DNA from: Symploca sp. SIO1C2
GTDB lineage: Bacteria; Cyanobacteriota; Cyanobacteriia; Cyanobacteriales; Coleofasciculaceae
Reading direction: 5' to 3'
DNA length: 64,000 nt
Assembly: GCA_010672925.1 (NCBI GenBank)
Contig: JAAHFP010000010.1
Span: 1-64,000 of the forward strand
The position numbers and the translations under genes are program-made. The stretch's first letter is position 1. The number at the start of each line of letters is the position of its first letter. This document shows, piece by piece, positions 36,598 to 45,945 of the stretch. The notes under the pieces were generated by a model, which saw only the letters and a program-made list of their open reading frames with translations, searched no databases and was not told the origin of the DNA.

Positions 36598-38316
36598 ATG
36601 TCCGAGCAATCTAGACCAGCAGAGCAAAGCACTTCAACTTTGGCAGAAATCCGCGCCGCGCGGCTAGAGAAAGTTGAGCAACTCAAGGAATTGGGTCTGA
36701 TTCCCTATGCTTATCGGTGGGAGTCTACCCATCATGCCGCAGAACTCCAGGAAAAATTTGCTGAGTTACCTAATGGTGAAGAAGTAGATTTGGAAGTGGC
36801 GATCGCAGGTCGCATCTTAGCACGGCGTGTTTTCGGTAAACTAGCTTTCTTCAACCTCCAGGACGAAACCGGTACAATTCAGCTGTATTTGGATAAGAAG
36901 CGCATTAGTACCAAGATGGCAGATGTCGCCAATGCTTTTAACCACCTCAAACAGCTGACAGATATTGGGGATATTTTGGGAGTTAAAGGAACCATTAAGC
37001 GCACGGAAAAAGGGGAATTATCAGTATACGTCAGCGAGTATACAATACTGACGAAGTCCTTGTTGCCTTTACCAGATAAGTGGCATGGTCTGACGGATAC
37101 AGAAAAGCGCTACCGTCAGCGCTATGTCGATTTAATTGTTAATCCTTCTGTACGGGAAACTTTTCGCCGTCGTGCTCAAATTACCGCTGCTATTCGCCGC
37201 TATTTAGAAGAGCAAGGTTTTATTGAAATCGAAACACCAGTTTTCCATAATGAAGCAGGAGGAGCCGAAGCTCGTCCCTTCATTACCTACCACAACACCT
37301 TGGAAATGGAGTTGTACCTGCGGATTGCTACAGAATTGCATCTCAAGCGGTTAATTGTTGGTGGATTTGAAAAGGTTTTTGAGTTGGGCAGGATTTTTCG
37401 TAATGAAGGGGTTTCTACTCGTCATAATCCTGAATTCACGACGATTGAAATCTACCAAGCCTATACTGACTACCATGACATGATGCGACTAACAGAAAAT
37501 CTGATTAGTCATGCAGCTCAAACTGTCTTGGGAACACTGAAAATTACCTATCAGGGTCAGGCAATTGACTTAACTCCTCCTTGGCGCAAGGTAACAATGC
37601 ATCAGTTGGTCAAAGAACAAACAGGTTTAGATTTCCAGCAATTTAACTCCCTTGAAGCAGCCAAAACTGAAGCCCGTAAAGCTGGAATTGAAGGCGTGGA
37701 TGAATGTCAATCATTGGGTAAACTCCTCAATGAAACCTTTGAGCAGAAGGTAGAAGAAACCCTAATTCAACCAACCTTTGTCCTCGATTACCCGGTAGAA
37801 ATCTCTCCCCTTGCTAAGCCTCATCGGTCTGAGCCCGATTTAGTAGAGCGTTTTGAACTATTTATAACTGGACGGGAAACGGCAAATAGCTTTTCTGAGT
37901 TAACCGATCCGATTGATCAAAGAACTCGCCTAGAAGCTCAAGCCGCGAAAAAAGCCGCTGGAGATTTAGAAGCACAAGGGGTGGATGAAGACTTTTTGAC
38001 AGCCCTCGAATATGGTATGCCTCCTACTGGAGGTTTAGGGATCGGCATTGATCGCTTAGTGATGCTACTAACTGATTGTGCCAGTATTCGGGATGTGATC
38101 GCTTTTCCCTTGCTCAAAAGTTCGAGTGTAGTGATTCAATCTTTTGACTATGATCAAGCAACTCAAACCCTGCGAGTAGAATTCAACAGTGGCAGTGTCT
38201 ACAAATACCAAGACGTACCTGATAGTGTATACCAAGGTCTCAAGAATGCCACTTCTCTTGGTCAATACTTTAACTCCCATATTCGGGAAAAATACGGTCA
38301 TGACCGGGAGTTTTGA
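36598..38316 (+). CDS. lysS: Class II lysyl-tRNA synthetase with C-terminal KTSC domain
   Basis: The enzyme charges tRNA-Lys. Residues about 60-165 are the OB-fold anticodon-binding domain ([19 protein letters not shown]). The class II core follows, with motif 2 [18 protein letters not shown] around 265 and motif 3 [13 protein letters not shown] around 477. After the normal C-terminus there is a 65-residue KTSC domain (about 507-572; [19 protein letters not shown]...SVYKYQDVP), named for its place at the end of lysyl-tRNA synthetases, and found free-standing in phages and bacteria. The role of the tail is not known. Confidence 0.95.
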   Translation: MSEQSRPAEQSTSTLAEIRAARLEKVEQLKELGLIPYAYRWESTHHAAELQEKFAELPNGEEVDLEVAIAGRILARRVFGKLAFFNLQDETGTIQLYLDKKRISTKMADVANAFNHLKQLTDIGDILGVKGTIKRTEKGELSVYVSEYTILTKSLLPLPDKWHGLTDTEKRYRQRYVDLIVNPSVRETFRRRAQITAAIRRYLEEQGFIEIETPVFHNEAGGAEARPFITYHNTLEMELYLRIATELHLKRLIVGGFEKVFELGRIFRNEGVSTRHNPEFTTIEIYQAYTDYHDMMRLTENLISHAAQTVLGTLKITYQGQAIDLTPPWRKVTMHQLVKEQTGLDFQQFNSLEAAKTEARKAGIEGVDECQSLGKLLNETFEQKVEETLIQPTFVLDYPVEISPLAKPHRSEPDLVERFELFITGRETANSFSELTDPIDQRTRLEAQAAKKAAGDLEAQGVDEDFLTALEYGMPPTGGLGIGIDRLVMLLTDCASIRDVIAFPLLKSSSVVIQSFDYDQATQTLRVEFNSGSVYKYQDVPDSVYQGLKNATSLGQYFNSHIREKYGHDREF

Positions 38317-38662
38317 AGAAGTTTGATTGTTTCAGTGCTGAAATTGATTACTCTGACTGACCCTATTAAGTATTGATGTACTAGTGCAAGATGTCAGTAA
38401 TGGGTAACTGTTACGCACGGTTCTTAGGGGAGGGAAGGAAGGTGACCTCCGACCCTTACCCGCTTATCTGCTCAAGGGTTACCCCTGGCAGTGCCTACCC
38501 CGCCTCAAAAAATTTTGTTGAGAATGCTAAAAAAATCTCTGATCTAACCAACTCAAGCATGAATATAGTAGTTGAGACTCTCCGTCTTCAGAAGGAATGG
38601 GCTTTAAACCCAAATTTCTCCCTCGGTAAGTTGGTGAACTACCTAGATTAAATCAAAAGTTT
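38317..38662. other. Intergenic region with a possible group II intron remnant
   Basis: Around 38398-38465 the sequence CGCACGGTTCTTAGGGGAGG and its surroundings resemble the structured tails of cyanobacterial group II introns, with GGTGACC...GACCC pairing. The open frame at 38391-38651 (86 codons) starts inside it and looks unlike any protein. I cannot confirm an intron. Confidence 0.3.
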
Positions 38663-40081
38663 ATGAAAATGCTAATTTTAGCACTGGTGTTAAAATTACG
38701 AGATTTTGTCCAAGACCCGATGTTCTTATCATCGCTACCATTGCGCCATCGGCAATTTCTGCAAAAAATCGCCACCGCAGCAATTGTATTGAGTCTAACA
38801 GGCTGTTCCTTCGGTTCTTTTACTGGAGAAGCAAAAACTCCTCAAATTGAGTTACCAGAAATCACTATACCCACAACTATCACCTCTCCTTCTTTACCAG
38901 AAGGGATCGACAACCAAGAGTTGTTGGAAGAAAGTTGGGCAGTTTACCGAGAGGAATTTATTCAAGAAGACGGGCGAGTCATCGACTATGAAGCCCAAGA
39001 CCGCTCAATTTCTGAAGGACAAGCCTATGCTATGCTCAGAGCAGTATTGATGGGGGATGAGAGAACTTTTGTTCTCACCTTAGACTGGGCCGAAAAAAAT
39101 CTTCAGCGCCTAGATGCAGATGGTAAACGTATCGATAATCTTTGGGCTTGGAAATGGGGGAAAAAAGAAGATGGTCAGTGGGAGCCCATTGATTTTAACT
39201 TCGCCAGTGATGCGGATATTGATGCTGCTACTGCTTTGATTTGGGCTTACCGCCGTTGGAATAAATCTGAATATCTGGATTTAGCCCTAATCAAGCTCAA
39301 GGATATTTGGCAATATTCCACGGTAATGGTGGGATCTAACGGTAAAGTGAAAGAGGATGACAGTAAGGGACTATTAAATTGGGGGACTCGCTATCTCTTA
39401 CCTGGACCAGTGGAAGCATTTGTACCCTCCTCCTCAACTATACATCTCAACCCCTCCTATTTTGCCCCTTATGCTTTTCGTCTGTTTGCTCAGGTGGACT
39501 CCAACCATGACTGGCTAAGTTTAGTTAAAAGTAGCTACGAGGTATTGCAAAAATCTACCCAAGCTTCCACTGTTGGTTTGCCTAGTGATTGGATTGCTTT
39601 GGAGACCAAAACCGGTAAATTAAAATCTTTACCTCCGGATAGTCCGATTAAAAGTGTCTATAGTTTTGATGCCTACCGAGTTTGGTGGCGCATAGCTTGG
39701 GATGCGGCCTGGTTCGATGCCCCAGAAGCACAACGATATTTGTCTACTGCGACTAAACATCTCCAGCAACAGTGGGACACTTCCTCTTTTATTCCAGCTA
39801 GGATTAATCTACAGGGTCAAGCAACAGTAGAATATGATGCAACTTCCCAATATGCCATGCTGTATCCTGCCCTGCGCTTAATCAAGCCGGATATTGCAGA
39901 ACAGATGTTGCAGCAGAAAATATTACCTCAATATAACCAGGGAGTTTGGGATGATAAATCCGCTTACTACACTCAAAACTTAGCTTGGTTAGGAATTATG
40001 CCCTTTAGTGTGGTTACTCCCGAGTTATTAGAGCCTAAAATAGACGCGGAGACGCGGGGAAACGGAGACACGGAGACGTAG
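38663..40081 (+). CDS. Glycoside hydrolase family 8 lipoprotein (endoglucanase-like)
   Basis: The 472-residue product has a membrane-targeting start with lipobox LTGC at about residues 45-48, so it is anchored in the periplasm or outer membrane. The GH8 features are AQDRSISEGQAYAMLRAVL, containing the acid Glu, and NFASDADIDAATALIWAYRRW with conserved acidic residues. GH8 enzymes cleave beta-1,4-glucans, and BcsZ-like members act in cellulose secretion; a role in extracellular polysaccharide is likely. The last dozen residues (DAETRGNGDTET) are translated repeat DNA, so the original stop was probably lost or displaced. Confidence 0.85.
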   Translation: MKMLILALVLKLRDFVQDPMFLSSLPLRHRQFLQKIATAAIVLSLTGCSFGSFTGEAKTPQIELPEITIPTTITSPSLPEGIDNQELLEESWAVYREEFIQEDGRVIDYEAQDRSISEGQAYAMLRAVLMGDERTFVLTLDWAEKNLQRLDADGKRIDNLWAWKWGKKEDGQWEPIDFNFASDADIDAATALIWAYRRWNKSEYLDLALIKLKDIWQYSTVMVGSNGKVKEDDSKGLLNWGTRYLLPGPVEAFVPSSSTIHLNPSYFAPYAFRLFAQVDSNHDWLSLVKSSYEVLQKSTQASTVGLPSDWIALETKTGKLKSLPPDSPIKSVYSFDAYRVWWRIAWDAAWFDAPEAQRYLSTATKHLQQQWDTSSFIPARINLQGQATVEYDATSQYAMLYPALRLIKPDIAEQMLQQKILPQYNQGVWDDKSAYYTQNLAWLGIMPFSVVTPELLEPKIDAETRGNGDTET

Positions 40082-40089
40082 GGACGCGG

Positions 40090-40219
40090 AGGTGAGCGAA
40101 AAAAAGGGTGGGGAGCGGAGGAGCAGAGGAGCAGAGGTGCGGAGGTGCGGAGGAAGAAGAGAGAACTGATAATTTTTGGATACTTAGCCAGGAAATCCCA
40201 CTCAAAATTTCGTTCACCC
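40090..40219. mobile_element. MITE-1, copy 1, with 9-bp target duplication
   Basis: It starts AGGTGAGCGAAAAAAAGGG and ends CCCACTCAAAATTTCGTTCACCC; the ends are inverted repeats. The flanks are GGGACGCGG at 40081-40089 and at 40220-40228. The left flank is a host repeat into which the element inserted. The middle carries GGAGCAGAGG-type microsatellite units, the right part AACTGATAATTTTTGG. Total length is 130 bp. Confidence 0.9.
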
Positions 40220-40557
40220 GGGACGCGGAGACAAAGAAATATCCTACTCCTGTGGAGAAAGCTGTGCGAACATTGTGAGGTGAGAGTAGAGACGTGCCAT
40301 GGCGCGTCTCTACAATAGGGCTTGCTGTATAAGTGTGGAAGCAATGCCAGACAAGACTTTCAATCATTTTTGGTTTCGCCAAGTGCAAGGAAATGGTATC
40401 TTTGAGCTCAAAAACCTTGTATCAAGAGTGAAAAATTCCCCAACACCTAATACCATTTAACCTTACCTACCACCTGCCACCTACCACCTACCACCTATTC
40501 TTTCCCGGAAAGTTACGACTTATTCAGCAAACCCTACAATAGTTTCAAACAGGTCTA
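40220..40557. other. Intergenic remainder after MITE-1
   Basis: No gene is apparent. It contains a GTAGAGACG...CGTCTCTAC inverted repeat (40287-40314) and CACCTAC heptamers (40465-40495). Confidence 0.5.
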
Positions 40558-41121
40558 CTACAACTGAGCCATGTCCTTACTCCACGCCATTGGAGCAAAA
40601 GCATCATCAAGCTTAGGTCTGACGATAGGAGTGGTGTAGTTGGAGAGCACCTTGAGACTCGTTCCAACAATCACCTCCAGAATCGTTTGTTTGGTATAAC
40701 CCGCTGCAAAGAATGCCTCGATTTGCTCCTCTGTTGGTCTTCCATGTGTTTCATGAATAATAACCGCGAATGTGCGTAAGGCTTCAAGCTTGGGATCATT
40801 GATTGGTGAGCCACTGCGCAACGCTTCAATCACACCATCATCTACCCCAGACTTTTTGGATACTGCTGTATGGGCAGCCATACAGTAGGTACAGCCATTC
40901 AAACGATTATTTGTCATCAGAATTATCTGGCGCTCGGTTTCACTAAGCTCAGATTTATCAAACAATCCCATCAGCGTCAGATAACTTTCAACCATTACTG
41001 GAGACTCAGCCATGGTTGCCATAAGATTAGGGATAAAGCCGAATTTTTTCTTCGCAGCTTTCAGGATGGGTTTAGAAGCTTCCGGTGCGCTTTCAATTGT
41101 GTGTGTTGTAAAAGTTGTCAT
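40558..41121 (-). CDS. AhpD-like peroxidase-related (carboxymuconolactone decarboxylase family) protein
   Basis: The product is 187 residues from ATG 41121, preferred over 41142 because GGAG lies 7 bases upstream. The redox motif NNRLNGCTYCMAAHTAVS (CxxC plus His) is that of AhpD-like proteins. Members reduce peroxide in concert with thiol donors or serve as uncharacterised antioxidants. It is the third gene of a minus-strand redox cluster (42634 to 40558), separated from the second by a MITE-2 copy. Confidence 0.85.
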   Translation of the reverse strand: MTTFTTHTIESAPEASKPILKAAKKKFGFIPNLMATMAESPVMVESYLTLMGLFDKSELSETERQIILMTNNRLNGCTYCMAAHTAVSKKSGVDDGVIEALRSGSPINDPKLEALRTFAVIIHETHGRPTEEQIEAFFAAGYTKQTILEVIVGTSLKVLSNYTTPIVRPKLDDAFAPMAWSKDMAQL

Positions 41122-41192
41122 AGGTTTTCTCCTTGGTAACAAGAATTGTGCTATCTAAGATTTTCATTGATTCATTTCTTTTTGTTGACTGT

Positions 41193-41360
41193 TATAGCAA
41201 AAGGCAGAAGGCAGAAGGCAGAGGGCAGAAGGCAGAGGGCAGAAGGCAGAAGGCAGAAGGCAGAAGGCAGAAGGCAGAGGGCAGAAGGCAGAAGGGAAAA
41301 GATTGACAGGTAAAGGTTTCTGCATTTGTTGTTGTCCTAACTGCCTTGGCGGTTGCTATA
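41193..41360. mobile_element. MITE-2, copy C, with long GCAGAAGG microsatellite
   Basis: The ends are TATAGCAAAAGGCAGAAG and CCTTGGCGGTTGCTATA. The inside contains a dozen 7-bp AGGCAGA units (41202-41292) and then GATTGACAGGTAAAGGTTTC. Insertion between two redox genes may weaken cotranscription of the AhpD-like gene. Confidence 0.8.
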
Positions 41361-41382
41361 GTGAATCATCCAGACATTGGAA

Positions 41383-42030
41383 CTACTTGTTGTTGCGAAC
41401 AACGCTAAGCACTTCCTCGGGATTAGCTCGAGTCGTATAATCCACGTCAACATGGGCGAACACGATTTTGCCATCGGTGTTGACCACCAACGTGGCCGGA
41501 ATGGGAAGGTTAAAATTGCCTGCACCGTTGAATTTTTGCAGGTCACCACCCAAATTTGCGTAGATTTCGCGAAGTTCTTCAGGAAGTGTAAAGGCGAGTC
41601 CGATTTCCTTGGCGTAATCGGCACCGACATCGGATAACACCTCGAATTCAAGTTCGTTTTTTTCGATGGTTGACAACGAAGAATCCGGCAACTCAGGGGT
41701 GATTGCAACCAGTTGGGCTCCAGCTGCCTTGAGCTGAGGTAAAATCTGCTGATACCCACGCAGCTCCAGATTGCAATATGGACACCAGCCACCACGGTAG
41801 AAGACCATCACTACCGGACCTGACTTGCAAAGTTCTGCCAGACTCCTCTGCTGTCCTAACTGGTTAGACAAGACAAAATTGTTGAGCTCATCACCAACCT
41901 GCGGAGCATGGTTAGCCATCCCCGACTCGTCCAGAGCCTGTATAGATTCGTCGAATTTTTGTAACACGTCTTCAGGAATCTTAGACTTGATGTTCGTTTT
42001 GAGCTTTGATAGTTGTTGTTGAAGTGACAT
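41383..42030 (-). CDS. Peroxiredoxin-like (AhpC/TSA) protein
   Basis: From ATG 42030 (AGGAA upstream) the product is 215 residues with the redoxin core VVMVFYRGGWCPYCNLELRGYQ, a CxxC active site, followed by VAITPELPDSS and TLVVNTDGKIVFAHVDVDYTTRA. The N-terminal 45 residues are a helical extension. It should reduce peroxides with a thiol donor, though its CxxC resembles thioredoxin-type proteins more than typical 2-Cys peroxiredoxins. It is the second gene of the cluster. Confidence 0.85.
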   Translation of the reverse strand: MSLQQQLSKLKTNIKSKIPEDVLQKFDESIQALDESGMANHAPQVGDELNNFVLSNQLGQQRSLAELCKSGPVVMVFYRGGWCPYCNLELRGYQQILPQLKAAGAQLVAITPELPDSSLSTIEKNELEFEVLSDVGADYAKEIGLAFTLPEELREIYANLGGDLQKFNGAGNFNLPIPATLVVNTDGKIVFAHVDVDYTTRANPEEVLSVVRNNK

Positions 42031-42097
42031 AATTGTATTCCTGTTTTGTGGTTTTGTCATAGCATGAAGACCCTGCTTATTCTTGCCTCCTATTTAT

Positions 42098-42634
42098 TCA
42101 AAGAGGCAATGTAGGCTTGAACCTTTTTGTATTCTTAGGATGGTTTCGCTCAAGGTAATTCATATCAGTTTTATTAAATGAATTACCGCTTTCTTGGCCT
42201 TTAAGGATTTCCTCAAGGGAAGAAACAATATCTCTCACTAATGGTCTATCACTAGCCCCACCCAGATTCATTTCACTAGGAATTATTGCCCACTTATAAA
42301 GTATCTTTCCTTCAGAGTCTTCAATAACAACTCCGGGTTGAAGCATTCCGTTTGGATAAATACCGTCTACATCGTTGAGGGGAGTTTCAGCTTTAGGTGT
42401 AATAAAAATACCGTATTTTTTAGCTTCAATATTTTCTTCATCAATTTGAATGTCAAAGTTGAGTCCAAGCTCTTTTTGGGACTGGTTTCCTGCTTGAGAA
42501 GTAATTCCAACAACTTTTCCATTAAGCTCTTGAATTTTATGAAGAGCTTGCTCGTTAAAGTCTTTTAAGTAACCCGAACACCAGGGACACCAATCGCCTC
42601 TAAAAAACACCTTTACAGTAAAATCGCTACTCAT
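42098..42634 (-). CDS. Redoxin-domain thiol protein (CPWC)
   Basis: The 178-residue protein carries VKVFFRGDWCPWCSGYLKDFNEQA, a CxxC thioredoxin-fold site near residue 16, then VVGITSQAGNQSQKELGL and ILYKWAIIPSEMNLGGASDRP. It lacks the N-terminal strand of longer peroxiredoxins. It starts the minus-strand redox cluster, diverging from the LysR gene across 240 bp that should hold both promoters. Confidence 0.75.
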   Translation of the reverse strand: MSSDFTVKVFFRGDWCPWCSGYLKDFNEQALHKIQELNGKVVGITSQAGNQSQKELGLNFDIQIDEENIEAKKYGIFITPKAETPLNDVDGIYPNGMLQPGVVIEDSEGKILYKWAIIPSEMNLGGASDRPLVRDIVSSLEEILKGQESGNSFNKTDMNYLERNHPKNTKRFKPTLPL

Positions 42635-42874
42635 CTTAATTCCTCCAATTCTGTTTATATAGCCCTACGCGCTATGGTTAGGACATTAATAAAGCCTGAA
42701 ACCTAGTCATGGCCTATTTTTGAATTTTGCATTTTGAATTTTGAATTGCGCGTAGCGCTATACGCTGTTTAATTTGCTAGTTTTTCGAGTGGGAGTCGCT
42801 TATGAATTAAGTATTGCTCATTTGTTTTTTGATTGGTAGAGGTAATATATGTCTAATAGTTATTTGAAAAACAA

Positions 42875-43771
42875 ATGAGTGATCGGATCTCAACCTTACG
42901 CTTGTTTTGCCGTGTCGCCACAACCGGTAGCTTTACGGCTGCGGGCAAGGAAATTGATTTGTCCCAGCCCTCTGTTTCCAGAATCATCTCCAAGCTAGAA
43001 AAGGATCTAGGGGTGGCACTATTTGTCAGAAGTACCCATGCGGTGAAATTAACTGAGGCCGGGGCGGACTATCTGGCGAGAATAGACCCGATTCTGGCTG
43101 CTTTGGAAGAGGCTAACCATCTGGTTCGTAGTGATGGAAAGTTACAGGGGCGCTTGAGAGTGGGGGTTGCCATAAGCTTCGCGGTACGCGAAATCATTCC
43201 CCGCCTTCCCAATTTCCTGGCTCAACATCCGGATTTGAATGTTGATCTCGTTTTGACTGATTCTTTCCAAGATTTGATCGATCAGGCCATTGATGTTGCC
43301 ATTCGTTTTGGTCCACTCCGTGATTCAACCATGGTTGCGCGGCGGCTAGGGTTAACACAACGGTTGATAGCAGCTTCCCCCGCATATTTGGCAAAGGCCG
43401 GAACACCAAAAACTCCAGCAGACCTTGCAGGGCATCAGGTGATTATTGGGCCATCAAGTATGGGGGCGACTGGCTGGACTTTTCAAAAAGACGGCAAAAC
43501 TTTGTCTGTCAGAGTTGATGGTCAGCTCATGGTGACCGTCAATGAGGCGTCAACGGCTGCTGCTTTGGCTGGAATGGGGATTATTTCCACTTCATTTTGG
43601 GGGTGTAGAGCAGAACTCGAAAATGGTGAACTCGTTCAAGTTCTTGCAGATTGGGAAATTGGGACTGTCGAAGTTAACGCATTACTCGCTGGAGGAAAAA
43701 GTGCAAAGCCTTCTGCTCGTGCCTTTGCAGATTATCTCGTAGCATCATTCCGCAATAGCGCTTCAATCTAG
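42875..43771 (+). CDS. LysR-type transcriptional regulator
   Basis: The 298-residue regulator has the N-terminal winged helix (LRLFCRVATTGSFTAAGKEIDLSQPSVSRIISKLE, 8-42) and a type-2 periplasmic-like effector domain (about 90-295; GRLRVGVAISFAVREIIPRLPNFLAQHPDLNVDLVL). It is divergent from the redox cluster, the usual layout for a LysR regulator and its target, so I infer redox- or peroxide-responsive control. The sequence looks more like proteobacterial members of the family, which could reflect gene transfer together with the redox genes; this is only an impression. Confidence 0.85.
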   Translation: MSDRISTLRLFCRVATTGSFTAAGKEIDLSQPSVSRIISKLEKDLGVALFVRSTHAVKLTEAGADYLARIDPILAALEEANHLVRSDGKLQGRLRVGVAISFAVREIIPRLPNFLAQHPDLNVDLVLTDSFQDLIDQAIDVAIRFGPLRDSTMVARRLGLTQRLIAASPAYLAKAGTPKTPADLAGHQVIIGPSSMGATGWTFQKDGKTLSVRVDGQLMVTVNEASTAAALAGMGIISTSFWGCRAELENGELVQVLADWEIGTVEVNALLAGGKSAKPSARAFADYLVASFRNSASI

Positions 43772-44039
43772 ATGGGATTGAATAGTTATTGAGACAAATG
43801 GCACTTAGTTACATTAAAGTGTAAGTATTCAAGAGGAGATGATATCACTTCCAAAATCAGAATTTTATACAAAATCTTAAGAATTAAGGTTTGTAATAAA
43901 TCGTATAAGACCAGGAAAATGATAGTAGCTAAGGCATGGTGATAACACCCCCTAAACCTGCCGTTAATTAGGGTTGTCAAATTAGCTGTAGTTTTGGTAG
44001 AGGATTGGGTAGTAATTCTACCTTTTTTGATAAATAATT

Positions 44040-44810
44040 ATGAACCAACCTCTTTATACTTTGGGTGTACCGCCCAATGCATGGGAAGTTAATAATGCGA
44101 TCGCAGATATTACTCGCCCTTCCCTTACTCCTCAACCGATAACCCTAGTAACAGAAACTAAAACCCTACGCTTGGATTTAGCGAAAGCGGCAATTGTGGT
44201 AGTCGATATGCAAAATGACTTCTGTCATCCCAAAGGCTGGCTAGCGCATATCGGTGTAGATGTGACTCCGGCTCAAACTCCCATTGAACCTCTGCAAGCT
44301 TTGCTCCCGGCTTTACGGGAGGTGGATGTGCCGGTCATTTGGCTGAATTGGGGTAATCGTCCTGACTTATTAAATATTAGTGCAGGATTGCGACATGTTT
44401 ACAACCCAACTGGTGAGGGGATAGGGTTGGGAGACCCTCTACCCCATAAGGGAGCGCCAGTGCTAACTGTTGACAGTTGGGCAGCAGCAGTGGTGGATGA
44501 ATTAGAACAAAAACCGGAAGATATCCGGGTGGATAAGTACCGGATGAGTGGTTTTTGGGATACTCCCCTAGACAGTATTTTGCGCAATTTGGGTAAGACG
44601 ACTCTCTTCTTCGCTGGGGTCAATATTGATCAATGTGTTATGGCTACCTTACAAGATGCCAATTTCCTGGGCTATGACTGTATTCTCGTCAAAGGATGTG
44701 CTGCAACAACTTCCCCAGAATATTGCTACCAAGCCACAATTTACAACGTTAACCAATGCTTTGGTTTCACCACAGACTACCAAGCAATTATTGAAGCAAT
44801 CAGAAGTTAG
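44040..44810 (+). CDS. Isochorismatase-family cysteine hydrolase
   Basis: The 256-residue enzyme has the full triad: Asp56 in IVVVDMQNDF, Lys166 in RVDKYRMSGF, and Cys199 in GVNIDQCV. It matches the family that includes RutB ureidoacrylate amidohydrolase, nicotinamidase-like and N-carbamoylsarcosine amidases. The specific substrate is not evident. It is followed by a cupin 119 bp downstream on the same strand, so the two are probably one unit. Confidence 0.85.
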   Translation: MNQPLYTLGVPPNAWEVNNAIADITRPSLTPQPITLVTETKTLRLDLAKAAIVVVDMQNDFCHPKGWLAHIGVDVTPAQTPIEPLQALLPALREVDVPVIWLNWGNRPDLLNISAGLRHVYNPTGEGIGLGDPLPHKGAPVLTVDSWAAAVVDELEQKPEDIRVDKYRMSGFWDTPLDSILRNLGKTTLFFAGVNIDQCVMATLQDANFLGYDCILVKGCAATTSPEYCYQATIYNVNQCFGFTTDYQAIIEAIRS

Positions 44811-44845
44811 AAAAGACGCGGGGACGCGGGGAAGCGGAGATGGGG

Positions 44846-44879
44846 AGAAATGAAATCCCACGACAATTTCGTTCACCCA
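44846..44879. repeat. Possible solo right end of MITE-1
   Basis: GAAATCCCACGACAATTTCG followed by TTCACCC resembles the right end of MITE-1, without a left end in reach. Confidence 0.4.
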
Positions 44880-44929
44880 GGGAAGCCAAACAACCAACAA
44901 CAAACAACCAACAACAAATAACAATTCCC

Positions 44930-45430
44930 ATGAATACTCAATGCATGATTCCGATTGTTCAAACATCTAGAGACTATCAGGCTTATCGGATTAGCCCTCA
45001 TGATACTAACCGCTTAGCAATTATTTTCGATCCGACTATTGCTAATGCCTCTTTAACCTTTTGTGTGGAAATTTTTGACCCTGGTGGTAAGACTCCACCC
45101 AATCGCCATCAATTTGCTGTAGAAATGTTCTTTGTCCTCAAAGGAGAAGGATTAGCCAACTGTGATGGTAAAGTAGTGCCAATTCGTACTGGAGACAGCC
45201 TGTTAGTGCCACCAACAGGAGTTCACGAAATCAGCAATACCAGTCGCGATCGCTTATATCTGTTATGCTTTATGGTACCTAATGAAAATTTTGCTGAGCT
45301 AATTCGCAGCGGTACACCTGTAGAGTTAGATCAAGATGATTTAAGGGTGTTGACTGGTCAAGATTCTCTAGTAACTTTTTCCAGGGGGATGGTTGAACCA
45401 GCAAAAGTTCTAATACCAAATCAAGCATAA
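44930..45430 (+). CDS. Cupin-domain protein
   Basis: The 166-residue protein starts at ATG 44930; the open frame extends back to 44840, but those 30 residues are repeat-derived (REAKQPTTNNQQQ). The cupin motifs are GGKTPPNRHQFAVEMFFVLKG (His, Glu) and GDSLLVPPTGVHEISN (His), enough to bind a metal. It may be a small dioxygenase or sugar-binding-type cupin acting with the hydrolase before it. Confidence 0.75.
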   Translation: MNTQCMIPIVQTSRDYQAYRISPHDTNRLAIIFDPTIANASLTFCVEIFDPGGKTPPNRHQFAVEMFFVLKGEGLANCDGKVVPIRTGDSLLVPPTGVHEISNTSRDRLYLLCFMVPNENFAELIRSGTPVELDQDDLRVLTGQDSLVTFSRGMVEPAKVLIPNQA

Positions 45431-45591
45431 ACAAACCCGTTATTTCAAAGCTGTAGAGACGTTGCATGCAACGTCTCTACAAGATTCTGGTTTGCCGGAA
45501 ATCGGGATATCCGACTATCGTTAAATTTTCTTCAACTCAGTAAGTTGATTGAGCTGAGTGTAGCCCTTTAAAAATCAGTATTGCTCACTGA

Positions 45592-45738
45592 TTACATCAG
45601 GCCAACTTGGTGCAGAATACCTTGACCAGTCATGAGTTCGGTAGCCAAGCCAATAGCAAAGCCCAACATTGCCAAACGACCGTTCCAAGTTTCAGCAAAT
45701 TTCGTCAAACCAAACTTTGTATCTTGCTCTTGAGTCAT
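45592..45738 (-). CDS. hli: High-light-inducible protein (Hli/Scp)
   Basis: The 48-residue product has the single membrane helix with chlorophyll-binding ExxNGRxAMxGF motif: AETWNGRLAMLGFAIGLATEL. Hlips are small relatives of plant light-harvesting proteins that bind chlorophyll and carotenoids, protecting photosystem II assembly and chlorophyll synthesis under stress. The protein is within the normal size for the class. It is on the minus strand between two plus-strand genes and so has its own promoter. Confidence 0.92.
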   Translation of the reverse strand: MTQEQDTKFGLTKFAETWNGRLAMLGFAIGLATELMTGQGILHQVGLM

Positions 45739-45945
45739 GGTGAGTATGTCCTAGTAACTGCTCTTATGTAACTGATTGTAACGCAGTATTTTAAACAAAG
45801 CAACATTTATTTAAATTTTTCGTGACATTATATGATATATCAAGGTATCCTTCGGAGTGAGGGTGTGGGGTTTGGGGTGTAGGGTATTTTTTCTAGAATG
45901 CAAGTTAACTAACACCTAACACCTACCACCTACCACCTAACACCA

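Noticed and set aside
38391-38651. 86-codon frame after lysS
   Set aside because: It starts within a structured intron-like segment and has no homology I recognise.
40035-40388. Minus-strand frames rich in Ser/Pro/Leu over MITE-1
   Set aside because: They translate the GGAGCAGAGG microsatellite and the element's ends. The same frames appear over copy 2 at 60607-60842.
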